Assembly: GCF_017876625.1 (NCBI RefSeq)
Contig: NZ_JAGIOH010000001.1
Coordinates: 6,159,501 to 6,223,500 of the forward strand
Source: Streptomyces syringium
GTDB lineage: Bacteria; Actinomycetota; Actinomycetes; Streptomycetales; Streptomycetaceae
DNA length: 64,000 bases
Direction of reading: 5' to 3'
The notes beneath the pieces were generated by a model. That model searched no databases. It worked only from the letters and a program-made list of their open reading frames with translations, and had not been told where the DNA came from. The position numbers were made by a program, and so were the translations under genes. Every line of letters starts with the position of its first letter. Position 1 is the first letter of the stretch. This document shows positions 17,223 through 25,829 of the stretch, in pieces.

Positions 17223-17299
17223 TACAGCGTTCACCCCGGCGACACCGCCATGTCGCCGGACCACCACCGATTGTCGGTGCGGCGTGGTTCGATGGACGT

Positions 17300-18127
17300 A
17301 TGATCGATGAATTTCTCGCAGGTGACCTGACCGATGTCGAGGAGGCCGTCCGCAAGGCGGCCGCCGTCGAGATCATGCCCCGCTTCCGGCAGCTCGCCGC
17401 GGACGAGATCGTCGAGAAGAACGGCCCGCACGACCTGGTGACCGTCGCGGACCGGCTCGCCGAGCGGCACCTGACGGCCTCGCTCACCGCCCTGCTGCCC
17501 GGCTCCGTCGTGGTCGGCGAGGAAGCCGTGCACGCCGATCTGACGCTGCTCGAGGCGCTCCGCGGCGAGGACCCCGTGTGGATCGTCGACCCCGTCGACG
17601 GCACCCGGCAGTTCGTGCACGGCGACCCCGCCTTCGCCACGCTCGTCTGCCTCGCGCACCAGGGGGAGCTGCTCGCCTCGTGGACGTACGCCCCGGCGCT
17701 GGACCGGATGGCCGTCGCACGGCGCGGCGCGGGAGCGCGGCTCAACGGCTCGCCGCTGCGTTCCGGTTCGCCCGAGCCCGGCCAGGATCTCCACGTGGCG
17801 GTCTCGCACTACGACTTCACCACCGACGAGGAGAAGCACGTCCTCGGGAAGCTGCTCACGGACGGCGTCGTGCCGCGCCCCTGCGGCTCGGCCGGTCTCG
17901 AGTATCTGCGGGTGGCGGAGGGTTCCCTCGACGCGGTGGCCTTCTCCTGGGAGAACGCCTGGGACCACGCGGCCGGGCTGCTGCTCGTCGCCGAGGCGGG
18001 CGGCGCGAGCGCGACCCTCGCGGGGGAGCCGTTCCGGATAGCCGGCGGCAACACCCTTCCCTTCACCGCGGCGAGGGACGCCGCGACGGCTCGGCATATC
18101 CTTGATCTGCTGGCGTCCGCCGGTTGA
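17300..18127 (+). CDS. Inositol-monophosphatase family phosphatase
   Basis: A 275-residue protein. Mg-binding motifs of the family are all present: [25 protein letters not shown] and [16 protein letters not shown]. The start ATG is at 17300, because an upstream ATG at 17292 runs at once into a stop. IMPase relatives dephosphorylate inositol phosphates, histidinol phosphate, PAP or fructose bisphosphate, and sequence alone does not say which. In Streptomyces, members with this length are often annotated inositol monophosphatase or HisN. It stands 28 bases before the next gene, so the two may be cotranscribed. Confidence 0.87.
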   Translation: MIDEFLAGDLTDVEEAVRKAAAVEIMPRFRQLAADEIVEKNGPHDLVTVADRLAERHLTASLTALLPGSVVVGEEAVHADLTLLEALRGEDPVWIVDPVDGTRQFVHGDPAFATLVCLAHQGELLASWTYAPALDRMAVARRGAGARLNGSPLRSGSPEPGQDLHVAVSHYDFTTDEEKHVLGKLLTDGVVPRPCGSAGLEYLRVAEGSLDAVAFSWENAWDHAAGLLLVAEAGGASATLAGEPFRIAGGNTLPFTAARDAATARHILDLLASAG

Positions 18128-18155
18128 TCTGCAGGGGACGAGGGGAGTCCGTGCG

Positions 18156-19580
18156 GTGCCCACGATGCTCGACGCGGTCGTCGTAGGGGCCGGGCCCAAT
18201 GGGCTGACGGCCGCCGTCGAACTGGCCCGGCGGGGGCTGCGAGTCGAGGTGTTCGAAGCCGCCGACGCGATCGGCGGCGGAGCCCGCACCCAGGAGCTGA
18301 CCCTCCCCGGCTTCCGCCACGACCCCTGCTCCGCCGTGCATCCGCTCGGCGCGGGCTCGCCCGCCTTCAACGCCATGCCGCTGGCCCGGCACGGACTGGA
18401 GTGGCTGCACCACGAGCTGCCCATGGCGCACCCCTTCCCCGACGGCACGGCCGCGATCCTCTCCCGCAGCATCGGCGAGAGCGCCCACTCCTTCGGCCCG
18501 CGCGACGCCGGCGCGTACCGCAGGCTCGTCGCGCCCTTCCACGGCAAGTGGGACACCGTCGCGGCGGACTTCCTGCGCACCCAGTGGGACGGACTGCCGC
18601 GCGACCCGGTCGGCTACGCCCGGTTCGGCCTGGTCGCCGCCCAGCCCGCCGCGCTGCTCACCCGACGCTTCCGCGACGAGAAGGCGCGCGGGCTCTTCGC
18701 CGGGCTCGCCGCACACGGCATCGCGCCGCTCAGCGGTCTCGGGACCGGTGGCATGGCGCTGATGTTCGCGCTCGCCGCCCACGCGGGCGGCTGGCCGGTA
18801 CCGCGCGGCGGCTCCCAGTCGATCGCCGACGCGCTCGCCTCGTACCTGCGGGCGCTGGGCGGTGCCCTCCACACGGACTACGAGGTCAAGCGGCTGGACG
18901 ACCTGCCGCCCGCCCGCGCGTACGTCTTCGACACCTCCCCGACCGCCGTCGCCCGGATCGCCGGCCTGGGAGACGCCTACCGCCGCTTCCGCTACGGCCC
19001 GAGTGTTTTCAAGATCGACTACGCCCTGGACGAGCCGGTGCCGTGGACGGCCGAGGAGGCCCGGCGGGCCGGTACGGTCCACGTCGGCCCGACCTACGGC
19101 GAGATCTCCGCCGCCGTGCACGCCGCCTTCGACGGCCACGACCCCGCCGTCCCGTTCCTGATCACCGCCCAGCCCAGCCTCGTCGATCCGTCCCGCGCCC
19201 CCGAGGGCAAGCACACCTTCTGGGTGTACGGACACGTACCGAGCGGCTGGGAGGGCGACGCCACCGATGTGATTGAGCGTCAGATCGAGCGGTTCGCCCC
19301 CGGCTTCCGCGATCTCGTCCTCGCCCGCGCCACCGCCGGGCCGCCGCAGCTCGCCGCCCGCAACGCCAATTACATCGGCGGCGACATCGCGACCGGCTCC
19401 GTCGCGGGCCTGCGCCTGCTGATCCGCCCGAAGCTCGCCCGCGTCCCCTACGCCACGGCCCACCCCGCCGTCTTCCTCTGCTCCTCCGCGACCCCGCCGG
19501 GCCCCGGCGTGCACGGGATGTCGGGGCACCACGCGGCGAAGGCCGTATGGCGACGGCTCACGGGCGGCTCCGCGGGCTAG
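18156..19580 (+). CDS. FAD-dependent phytoene-desaturase-like oxidoreductase
   Basis: A 474-residue protein starting at GTG behind GGGGAG; a Met at 18165 is the alternative. The N-terminal Rossmann motif [20 protein letters not shown] with downstream [16 protein letters not shown] binds FAD. The C-terminus has the second flavin-contact region ([26 protein letters not shown]). The family includes phytoene desaturases, isomerases and many uncharacterised oxidoreductases; no other carotenoid gene is near, so a carotenoid role is not supported. Its TAG stop codon lies within the CTAG target at which the IS1182-like element inserted, so the gene escaped disruption by chance. Confidence 0.85.
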   Translation: MPTMLDAVVVGAGPNGLTAAVELARRGLRVEVFEAADAIGGGARTQELTLPGFRHDPCSAVHPLGAGSPAFNAMPLARHGLEWLHHELPMAHPFPDGTAAILSRSIGESAHSFGPRDAGAYRRLVAPFHGKWDTVAADFLRTQWDGLPRDPVGYARFGLVAAQPAALLTRRFRDEKARGLFAGLAAHGIAPLSGLGTGGMALMFALAAHAGGWPVPRGGSQSIADALASYLRALGGALHTDYEVKRLDDLPPARAYVFDTSPTAVARIAGLGDAYRRFRYGPSVFKIDYALDEPVPWTAEEARRAGTVHVGPTYGEISAAVHAAFDGHDPAVPFLITAQPSLVDPSRAPEGKHTFWVYGHVPSGWEGDATDVIERQIERFAPGFRDLVLARATAGPPQLAARNANYIGGDIATGSVAGLRLLIRPKLARVPYATAHPAVFLCSSATPPGPGVHGMSGHHAAKAVWRRLTGGSAG

Positions 19581-19597
19581 GAGCGTGTCCCAGTAAC
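19581..19597 (+). repeat. Left terminal inverted repeat of the IS1182-like element
   Basis: GAGCGTGTCCCAGTAAC directly follows CTAG, whose TAG is the stop codon of the FAD-dependent oxidoreductase gene. Its partner lies 3.1 kb away. Confidence 0.75.
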
Positions 19598-19719
19598 CGG
19601 CAACTGACCGGGTGATAGTGGTGCCGAGGCCGGTTGCCGTCGCCCGACCTGCACGCTGCCGGGGTGGCCGGGTCTTGCCGGTCCGGGAAGCGGCCCGAGG
19701 GGCCGGTGGTCCGGGCCGG

Positions 19720-21150
19720 TCAGGCGATCGCGGCGGCGAGTCCGGCGGTTCCGACGTGTCGGAAGATCTTCCGGAAGTTGTGGCAGGCGGCCAGAAGACG
19801 CCACTCTCCTCGGGCGCCGTCCGCGCCGCGCAGGAGGAGCCGGCGGCCGTTCTGGCAGGTCATGATCTGCCCGAAGACGGGTTCGACGATGGCCTTGCGG
19901 CGGCTGTAGGCCTTCCGGCCGGGCTCGGTCCGCAGCTTGCGGGCCATGCGCTCCTTGAGGGTGGCGTCCTTGGGGATGCATCCGCGGGGTGCGGGCGGGA
20001 CCTGCTCGTCGTGCCCGAGCCGGCCGGTGGCCATGAACGTGTCGGTGCCGCAGGTCACTCGGCGACCCCTGACGGCTTCGAGGTTGGTCTCGGAGCAGTA
20101 TCCGGCGTCGACGAGGGCCTGTTCGGGGTGGATGCCGGTGTTCTGGTGGGACTGGTCGAGCATTGGGGTGTAGTTCAATGCGTCGGAGGCGTTGGTCGTC
20201 ACGTCGGCGGCGGTGATCACCTGATGGTGCTCGTCGACGACGGCTTGGGCGTTGTAGGCCTGGATAGGCGCCGTCGCTGTTCTTCATGATCCGCGAGTCG
20301 GGGTCGGTGAAGTTGGCCTGGGCCTTCGGCTTCGGGCGGGCCGTCGTGGCGGCCTTCTCGCCGGCGTCGGTGACGGCCTGCTCGTCGCTGCTGCCTGCAC
20401 GTGCCTGGCGGCGGCGTTCCTTGTCCTCGGCATGGCGGCGGGCCTTGTCGGCAGCCTCGGCCTCGATCTGAGCGCGGGCGGCCTGCAACCTGGCGAGGCG
20501 CTTCTCGCGGCGGTCCAGTTCGGCGGGCAGGTCGGTGTCCTTGCCGTCGACGCCGAAGTGCTCGTCCTCGGCCGTATCGGTGGCCTCGGCGTCGGCCAGC
20601 AGGGACCTTGCCTTGGCCTCCAACTCGGCGATCTCGGCCTCGATCCGTTCCTCCTTGTGACCATGCCGAGTTTCTGCGCGAGGTGCAGGGACCGGAGGAA
20701 CAGGTCGGCGAGGGCGTCGAGGTGGCGGCGGCGGAACCGGGCGATCGAGCGGAAGTCGGGGGCCTGGTCGGCGGCCAGGAACCGGAAGGCGACGTCGTCG
20801 ACGCACTTGCGCTGGATCGCCCGGGAGGAGCGGACGCCGGTGGTGTAGCCGTAGATCAGCAGGCGGACCATCAGGCGCGGGTGGTAGGGCGGGTAGCCGC
20901 GCTTTTCGGTGTAGCCGGCCAGGATCGGCGAGAGGTCGAGAGACTGGTCGACCAGGTCGGCGACGAACCGGGCCAGGTGGTCTTCGGGCAGCCAGTCGTC
21001 CAGCGACGGCGGTAGCAGCAGGACCTGGTGCGGGTCGAACGCCCTGAACCGCTTGTCCACCGCCGCCGCACGCGCCTGTGGCCGCTTCTTCTCGACCGGC
21101 TCGGCCTCGAACAGGCCCTCCCCATCACGCATACCGGGACTATTTCGCAT
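19720..21150 (-). pseudogene. IS1182-family transposase, inactivated by a deletion and a frameshift
   Basis: The N-terminal part reads from the ATG at 21150 (RFRAFDPHQVLLLPPSLDDW, RGYPPYHPRLMVRLLIYGY, DFRSIARFRRRH), typical for IS1182 transposases. At about 20665 the frame changes from LAQKLGMV to HKEERIEAEIAELEAKA. The segment that normally holds the first catalytic Asp (ALDGTK...ASKHKAMSY) is missing, so there is an in-place deletion plus shift. A second shift near 20265 breaks the reading after RIMKNSDGAY. The last part from about 20260 to 19720 (VITAADVTTNASD, ALVDAGYCSE, IVEPVFGQI with the catalytic Glu) is intact in a third frame. The gene cannot make active transposase. Confidence 0.85.
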
Positions 21151-21234
21151 GAATAATCACACAATGGAGGCGGGTTGCCGGTTGCGGCCCTACTTCAGTC
21201 CCCTTGCCCCTACGTTTACCGGCTTCGAGATCGG

Positions 21235-21888
21235 TCAGGGGGCTTGCCGGGGTGTCTGGGAGCGGAAGCTGTGGCCGAGTTCAGGGCCCAGTCCGTAGTA
21301 GTGACGGAAGTTGTAGATCAGCGGGCTCCACGTGGCCGGGTCGACGTGCTGGGAGCCGGGGACGACGATACGCGGATCGGCGTGGACCTTGAGCACGTGG
21401 GCTTCGACGATGAGGAACGCCCCGGAGGCGTCGGGTTGGACCCGGGCTGCGCGTGCCTCCAGCTGGATAGGACATTCGGCGGCCCTGGGCGGCCGGACCA
21501 GCTCGGAGGGTTCAGGTCGCAGGCCGGCTGCGGCGAACTTGTCCGGCTCGAAGCGGAAGGTGTCGCGCTTGTCCACGGGTACCGGGGTGCGTCCGGTCAG
21601 CGGCGCCAGCCGCTCCACCGCCGGCCACTGGGCAGGCTCAGGGAGGTTCACCACGAGATCGGGTCGGCTGCGGAGATTGTGCGCGGTCTGTCCCCCGGGG
21701 CCCAGACCGAGGACGATGACGTGGCCGAGTGCCCAGGCCGAGGACATCGGCGCGAGGTTGAAGGAGCCGTTCTCGTTCTCTGTCGAGAGCAGTACGACCG
21801 GCGTGCCGAAGTACAGGATGCTCGGTTCGATGGTCACATGGGCGGCCGACGTGTTGCCGGGCGTGGTGCTGCGTGTAGCGGTGTCCAT
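21235..21888 (-). CDS. Flavin reductase-like FMN-binding protein (IS passenger)
   Basis: A 217-residue protein with its ATG at 21888. The split-barrel flavin-reductase pattern is visible: SILYFGTPVVLLSTEN, NGSFNLAPMSSAWALG, TAHNLRSRPDLVVNLP and, later, ECPIQLEARAARV. Proteins of this family bind FMN and supply reduced flavin or act as small-molecule reductases. It lies inside the IS1182-like element and is transcribed away from the ArsR-type gene with 68 bases between the two starts. The last about 20 residues (SFRSQTPRQAP) are not conserved-looking and may reflect end erosion. Substrate unknown. Confidence 0.75.
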   Translation of the reverse strand: MDTATRSTTPGNTSAAHVTIEPSILYFGTPVVLLSTENENGSFNLAPMSSAWALGHVIVLGLGPGGQTAHNLRSRPDLVVNLPEPAQWPAVERLAPLTGRTPVPVDKRDTFRFEPDKFAAAGLRPEPSELVRPPRAAECPIQLEARAARVQPDASGAFLIVEAHVLKVHADPRIVVPGSQHVDPATWSPLIYNFRHYYGLGPELGHSFRSQTPRQAP

Positions 21889-21903
21889 GGGAGTCGACCG
21901 TAG

Positions 21904-21927
21904 GGTGAGGACACTTCGGCCCTCACC
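21904..21927. promoter_or_regulatory. Inverted repeat between divergent passenger genes, candidate operator
   Basis: GGTGAGG and CCTCACC face each other across 10 bases in the 68-base gap between the flavin-reductase and ArsR-type genes. The centre-to-centre spacing of about 17 bases fits a dimeric winged-helix regulator. Confidence 0.45.
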
Positions 21928-21956
21928 GAAGGATCGCTGGTGGATGATGGACGGCG

Positions 21957-22679
21957 ATGAGAAACCATGACGCGCACCTGGAGGGCCCGGACCTCGCCGC
22001 TCTGGCCGGACTCCTGGCGGACGGCACCCGCGCAAGCTTCTGCCTGGCCCTCCTGGACGGCCGGGCATGGACCGCGACCGAGTTGGCGCGCCATGCCGGG
22101 GTGGCCGCCTCGACGGCCACCGAGCACCTGAACCTCCTGGTCGGCGGAGGACTGCTCGCCCAGGAGCGTCAGGGTCGCCATCGCTACGTGCGCCTCGCCG
22201 ATCCCGAGACGGCCCAACTGATCGAGACCCTTGCCTCCATGGCGCCTCGTCGCGTCAATCCGCCCCGTTCACTGCCCGCCGTCAACCGGAGCCGGGCGCT
22301 GGCCCGCGCCCGCACGTGCTACGACCACCTCGCGGGCGCCCTCGGGGTCGCGATCACCGAGGCGATGACCGACCGGGGGCTGCTGGACTGGGAGCAGGGG
22401 CTGACGCTCACCGGCAACGGGATCGCCTGGCTGGCCGGTCTCGGCATCGCGCTACCGCCCGCCACACGGCGTCCGCCCGTCCGCGCGTGCCTGGACTGGA
22501 CCGAACGCCGCCCCCACTTGGCCGGTGCCGTCGGTGCCGCCCTGTGCCGCCACGCCTTCGACTCCGGCTGGATCACTCGGATCGGCACCGGCCGCGCCGT
22601 CGCTCTCACCGAGATCGGCCGGCGTACGCTTCAGGACCACCTCGGCCTGTCCGACGAGACGGGCACTCCCGTCAGCTGA
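21957..22679 (+). CDS. ArsR-type winged-helix transcriptional regulator (IS passenger)
   Basis: A 240-residue protein. Residues about 10-80 form the winged helix: LAGLLADGTRASFCLALLDG, WTATELARHAGVAASTATEH, LNLLVGGGLLAQERQGRHRYVRL. The second half (RTCYDHLAGALGVAITEAM, TERRPHLAGAVGAALC, ITRIGTGRAVALTEIGRR) is a conserved extension found in longer ArsR-like regulators. There is no obvious Cys metal site, so it probably senses an organic ligand. It is divergent from the flavin reductase gene and most likely represses it. Both are enclosed by the IS ends, so they move as a regulated pair. Confidence 0.82.
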   Translation: MRNHDAHLEGPDLAALAGLLADGTRASFCLALLDGRAWTATELARHAGVAASTATEHLNLLVGGGLLAQERQGRHRYVRLADPETAQLIETLASMAPRRVNPPRSLPAVNRSRALARARTCYDHLAGALGVAITEAMTDRGLLDWEQGLTLTGNGIAWLAGLGIALPPATRRPPVRACLDWTERRPHLAGAVGAALCRHAFDSGWITRIGTGRAVALTEIGRRTLQDHLGLSDETGTPVS

Positions 22680-22742
22680 TCATCGATCCCGCCCGGTCAG
22701 ACGCTGCCGCTACCCGCGCCTCACCGCGCCGCACCCTTCTGT

Positions 22743-22759
22743 GTTACTGAGACACGCTC
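22743..22759 (-). repeat. Right terminal inverted repeat of the IS1182-like element
   Basis: GTTACTGAGACACGCTC is the complement of the left end with one mismatch and is followed by CTAG (22760-22763). It lies 64 bases beyond the ArsR-type gene, which places both passenger genes inside the element. Confidence 0.75.
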
Positions 22760-22819
22760 CTAGGGGCCGACCGGTCACCGGCGCACCCACGTACCCGGCA
22801 CCGAACGCGCCACCCGCGC

Positions 22820-23419
22820 CTACGCCGCCCGGTCCAGATCGGCCACGAGCCCGGCCCGCACGGTCGCCGGGTCGGTGCCGAGCCTGCGCAGGAGTCCGGC
22901 CGTCACGGCGTCCTCCGGGTGGAGGACGCCCAGCAGTACATGTTCGAGGCCGATGCGGTTGTCCTTGCGGGCCAGCGCCTCGCGCAGCGAACGCTCCAGC
23001 GCCTTCTTGGCGCGCGGGGTGAACGGGATATGGCTCCGGGGCCCCTTCGCACCGCCCCGGTGGCGGCCGAACGGCAACCCCCGCCGCCGGGACGGCGCGG
23101 GCTCTTCTGGTCCCGGCCCCAGCGCGCCCGGCCCGAACCTCTCCTCGGCACGGGCCCGCACCGCGTCGAGGTCGATGCCGAGCGCGCGCAGCGCCTCCGC
23201 GTCACCGGCATCCAGCGGGCCCGCCGGTGTGAGGGCCGCACGGCAGGCGGCGGGCGTGATACCGAGCCGCGCCAGCGTGGCGGCCCCGGGCGCCCCCTCC
23301 TGGGCGGCCACGGCGACCAGCAGGTGCTCGCTGCCGATCCACGTGTGGGCCAGGTCGCGCGCCTCCTCCTGCGCCTGGATCACCGCGAAGCGGGCCTCTT
23401 TGGTGAACTGTTCGAACAT
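22820..23419 (-). CDS. Clp N-terminal domain protein without ATPase
   Basis: A 199-residue protein starting behind AGGAGG. It contains two Clp-N repeats: MFEQFTKEARFAVIQAQEEAR with GSEHLLVA, and FTPRAKKALERSLREAL with IGLEHVLLGVL. Between them is a Gly/Pro/Arg-rich linker. The AAA+ modules of ClpC/ClpA are absent, so this is a stand-alone substrate- or adaptor-binding unit of the ClpC type. It is cotranscribed with the small HTH protein two bases upstream, a pair seen in many actinobacteria. It may deliver substrates to ClpC or sense unfolded or phosphorylated proteins; this is inference. Confidence 0.85.
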   Translation of the reverse strand: MFEQFTKEARFAVIQAQEEARDLAHTWIGSEHLLVAVAAQEGAPGAATLARLGITPAACRAALTPAGPLDAGDAEALRALGIDLDAVRARAEERFGPGALGPGPEEPAPSRRRGLPFGRHRGGAKGPRSHIPFTPRAKKALERSLREALARKDNRIGLEHVLLGVLHPEDAVTAGLLRRLGTDPATVRAGLVADLDRAA

Positions 23420-23421
23420 GG

Positions 23422-23646
23422 CTACCTCCTGGCGTGTTTCTTGTGCACTGCCTGCCTGCTCACACCCAGCGCGGCCCCGATCTCCTCCCAGGACCAGCCC
23501 TGCCGCCGCGCGCTGTCGACCTGGAGCGCCTCCAGGCGCTCGACCAGTCGCCGCAGCGCGGCGACGGCGCGCAGTCCCACGTGGGGATCACCGTTCATGG
23601 CGGCCTCGGTGGTGCCGACCGCGTCCTTCGCATCCGTTCCGGCCAT
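23422..23646 (-). CDS. Small helix-turn-helix protein paired with a Clp-N protein
   Basis: A 74-residue protein ending in a sigma-region-4/AsnC-like helix-turn-helix (GWSWEEIGAALGVSRQAVHKKH). The N-terminal half is helical (LRAVAALRRLVERLEALQV). The ATG at 23646 directly follows a consensus promoter, so the transcript is probably leaderless. It is the first gene of a two-gene operon with the Clp-N protein and may autoregulate through the palindrome in its promoter. Confidence 0.8.
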   Translation of the reverse strand: MAGTDAKDAVGTTEAAMNGDPHVGLRAVAALRRLVERLEALQVDSARRQGWSWEEIGAALGVSRQAVHKKHARR

Positions 23647-23652
23647 GGTGTC

Positions 23653-23692
23653 AACCTAGGGTGACAAGCGCCGGACGTCAACCACCGTTGAC
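23653..23692 (-). promoter_or_regulatory. Promoter giving a leaderless transcript, with palindromic operator
   Basis: On the minus strand TTGACG (23676-23681) and TAGGTT (23653-23658) are spaced by 17 bases. Six bases after the -10 comes the ATG of the HTH gene, so transcription would begin at or next to the start codon. A perfect palindrome GTCAAC-CACC-GTTGAC (23677-23692) covers the -35 box. A second imperfect pair TGTCA/TGACA (23649-23666) covers the -10. These are good candidates for autoregulation. Confidence 0.6.
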
Positions 23693-23790
23693 AAATGGAG
23701 GGGTGGTGAATGACGGCCCCCGAGGTCGGCCCGGCGTCCATGTCGGATTTCCGCGAGCCAAGGCGGCCCCGGACGGGCGATCCTTGACGC

Positions 23791-25263
23791 ATGCACACCG
23801 ACTTCGACCGTTGCGTACGGGCCGTGCGGTCCAAGGACGCCCGCTTCGACGGATGGTTCTACACCGCCGTTCTCACCACCCGGATCTACTGCCGGCCGAG
23901 CTGCCCCGCCGTACCGCCGAAGGACCGGAACATGTCCTTCTACCCGAGTGCGGCCGCCGCCCAGCAGGCCGGCTTCCGGGCCTGCAAGCGCTGCGCGCCC
24001 GACGCCAGCCCCGGCTCACCGCGCTGGAACGAACGCGCCGACGTCGTCGCCCGCGCCATGCGGCTCATCGGTGACGGCACGGTCGACCGCGAGGGCGTCC
24101 CCGGGCTCGCCGCCCGCCTCGGCTACAGCACCCGCCAGATCGAACGGCAGCTGCTCGCCGAGCTGGGCGCGGGCCCCCTCGCCCTCGCCCGCGCCCAACG
24201 CGCCCAGACCGCGCGGATCCTCATCGAGACCAGCGAACTTCCCATGGCCGACGTCGCCTTCGCCGCCGGATTCGCCTCCATCAGGGCCTTCAACGAGACC
24301 GTCCGGGAGGTCTTCGCCCTCGCTCCCACCGAGCTGCGCGCCCGCGCCGCCCGGGGGACCCGGCCCGCCACGCCCGGCGTCCTGACGCTCCGTCTGCCCT
24401 TCCGGGCACCCCTGAACCCCGACAACCTCTTCGGCCACCTCGCCGCGACGGCCGTACCCGGCGTCGAGGAGTGGCGCGACGGCGCCTACCACCGCACCCT
24501 GCGGCTGCCCTACGGGCACGGCACGGTCGCGCTGCGCCCGCGCCCCGACCACATCGACTGCCGGCTCGCCCTCTCCGACCAGCGCGACCTGGCGGGCGCC
24601 ATCAGCCGCTGCCGCCGGCTCCTCGATCTGGACGCCGACCCGGAGGCCGTCGACTCGCTGCTGCGCACCGATCCGCTGCTCGGCCCCCTGGTCGACAAGG
24701 CGCCGGGGCGGCGGGTGCCCCGCACGGTGGACGCCGAGGAGTTCGCCGTACGGGCCGTGCTCGGCCAGCAGGTGTCGACCGCCGCCGCCCGCACCCTCGC
24801 CGCCCGGCTCGTCCTCGCGCACGGCGAACCGCTGGCCACCCCGCACGGTGGCCTCACCCACCTCTTCCCCACCGCCGAGGCGCTGGCCGGCCTGGACCCC
24901 GCCGCCCTCGCCATGCCCACCGGGCGCCGCGCCACCGTCGTCCGCGTCGCCGAGGCCCTCGCGAGCGGCGAGCTCGCCCTCGGCGTCGGCAGCGACTGGG
25001 AACGGGCCCGCGCCCACCTCACCGCGCTGCCCGGCATCGGCCCCTGGACGGCGGAGATCATCGCGATGCGGGCGCTCGGCGACCCCGACGCCTTCATCCC
25101 CACGGACCTCGGCGTCCGGCGCGCCGCGGCCACCGCGGGCCTGCCCGCCACGCCCGGGGCGCTCACCCGGCACGCCGCCGCGTGGCGGCCCTGGCGCGCG
25201 TACGCCGTCCAGTACCTGTGGTCGGCCGACGACCACGCGGCGGCCCGTATGCCCGCGGCCTGA
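23791..25263 (+). CDS. Ada-AlkA fusion: methyl-phosphotriester sensor, AraC-type HTH and 3-methyladenine glycosylase
   Basis: A 490-residue fusion. The N-terminal Ada zinc domain has Cys34, Cys38, Cys65 and Cys68 (YCRPSC, CKRC); the first is the methyl acceptor for DNA methyl-phosphotriesters. An AraC-type DNA-binding region follows (LAARLGYSTRQIERQL, MADVAFAAGFASIRAFNE). The last about 290 residues are AlkA, with the helix-hairpin-helix LPGIGPWTAEIIAMRALGD and the catalytic Asp in IPTDLGVRRA. It removes alkylated bases and probably activates alkylation-repair genes. The Ogt gene follows after 53 bases and is likely cotranscribed. Confidence 0.92.
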   Translation: MHTDFDRCVRAVRSKDARFDGWFYTAVLTTRIYCRPSCPAVPPKDRNMSFYPSAAAAQQAGFRACKRCAPDASPGSPRWNERADVVARAMRLIGDGTVDREGVPGLAARLGYSTRQIERQLLAELGAGPLALARAQRAQTARILIETSELPMADVAFAAGFASIRAFNETVREVFALAPTELRARAARGTRPATPGVLTLRLPFRAPLNPDNLFGHLAATAVPGVEEWRDGAYHRTLRLPYGHGTVALRPRPDHIDCRLALSDQRDLAGAISRCRRLLDLDADPEAVDSLLRTDPLLGPLVDKAPGRRVPRTVDAEEFAVRAVLGQQVSTAAARTLAARLVLAHGEPLATPHGGLTHLFPTAEALAGLDPAALAMPTGRRATVVRVAEALASGELALGVGSDWERARAHLTALPGIGPWTAEIIAMRALGDPDAFIPTDLGVRRAAATAGLPATPGALTRHAAAWRPWRAYAVQYLWSADDHAAARMPAA

Positions 25264-25316
25264 CCGGCCGAGGGCGCGCCCTTGTCCATCCGCCACCCCG
25301 AACGGAGAACGCTCCC

Positions 25317-25823
25317 ATGACTCGCGTCCACACCGTCATCGACAGCCCCTACGGCCCGCTCACCCTCGTCGCGACCGACGGCCTCCTGTCGGGTGTCTAC
25401 ATGACCGACCACCGGCACCAGCCGCCCGTGGAGACCTTCGGAGAGCGGGACGGCACGCCCTTCCCCGAGGTGGAGCGCCAGCTGGAGGCCTACTTCACCG
25501 GCGCGGCCACCACCTTCGACCTCCCGCTGCACCAGGACGGCACCCCGTTCCAACGCCGCGTCTGGGACGGTCTCCAGCAGATCGCCTTCGGCGAGACGCT
25601 CTCCTACGGTGAACTCGCGGAGCTCATCGGGGCACCGGGCGCCTCCCGCGCGGTCGGGCTCGCGAACGGCAAGAACCCCATCAGCATCATCGTCCCCTGC
25701 CACCGCGTGATCGGTGCGAACGGCAGCCTCACCGGCTACGGCGGCGGCCTGAACCGCAAGCGCCGGCTGCTGGACTTCGAGCGCGGCGCGGCCCAACCGT
25801 CCGTGCAGGACGAGCTGTTCTGA
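25317..25823 (+). CDS. ogt: Methylated-DNA-protein-cysteine methyltransferase
   Basis: A 168-residue suicide repair protein. The acceptor is Cys128 in IIVPCHRVIG. The helix-turn-helix region (FQRRVWDGLQQIAFGETLSY) and the Asn hinge (GLANGKNP) are standard. It removes O6-alkyl groups from guanine. With the upstream Ada-AlkA gene it forms an adaptive-response-like repair pair. Its end nearly touches the convergent BCCT gene. Confidence 0.93.
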   Translation: MTRVHTVIDSPYGPLTLVATDGLLSGVYMTDHRHQPPVETFGERDGTPFPEVERQLEAYFTGAATTFDLPLHQDGTPFQRRVWDGLQQIAFGETLSYGELAELIGAPGASRAVGLANGKNPISIIVPCHRVIGANGSLTGYGGGLNRKRRLLDFERGAAQPSVQDELF

Positions 25824-25829
25824 GGCGGC

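Larger units (their letters stand above)
19581..22759. mobile_element. IS1182-like transposable element, 3.18 kb, carrying two passenger genes
   Basis: The left end GAGCGTGTCCCAGTAAC (19581-19597) and right end, read inward GAGCGTGTCTCAGTAAC (22743-22759), are inverted repeats matching at 16 of 17 positions. CTAG flanks both ends (19577-19580 and 22760-22763), as expected for a 4-bp target duplication. Inside are a degraded IS1182-type transposase gene at the left and, to its right, a flavin-reductase gene and a divergent ArsR-type regulator. A shorter inverted match AACCGGCAAC/GTTGCCGGTT (19595-19604 and 21174-21183) may mark the right end of an ancestral, simple IS. Confidence 0.75.

Noticed and set aside
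18156-19580. Carotenoid phytoene desaturase
   Set aside because: The FAD motifs fit the superfamily, but there is no phytoene synthase, cyclase or other carotenoid gene nearby.
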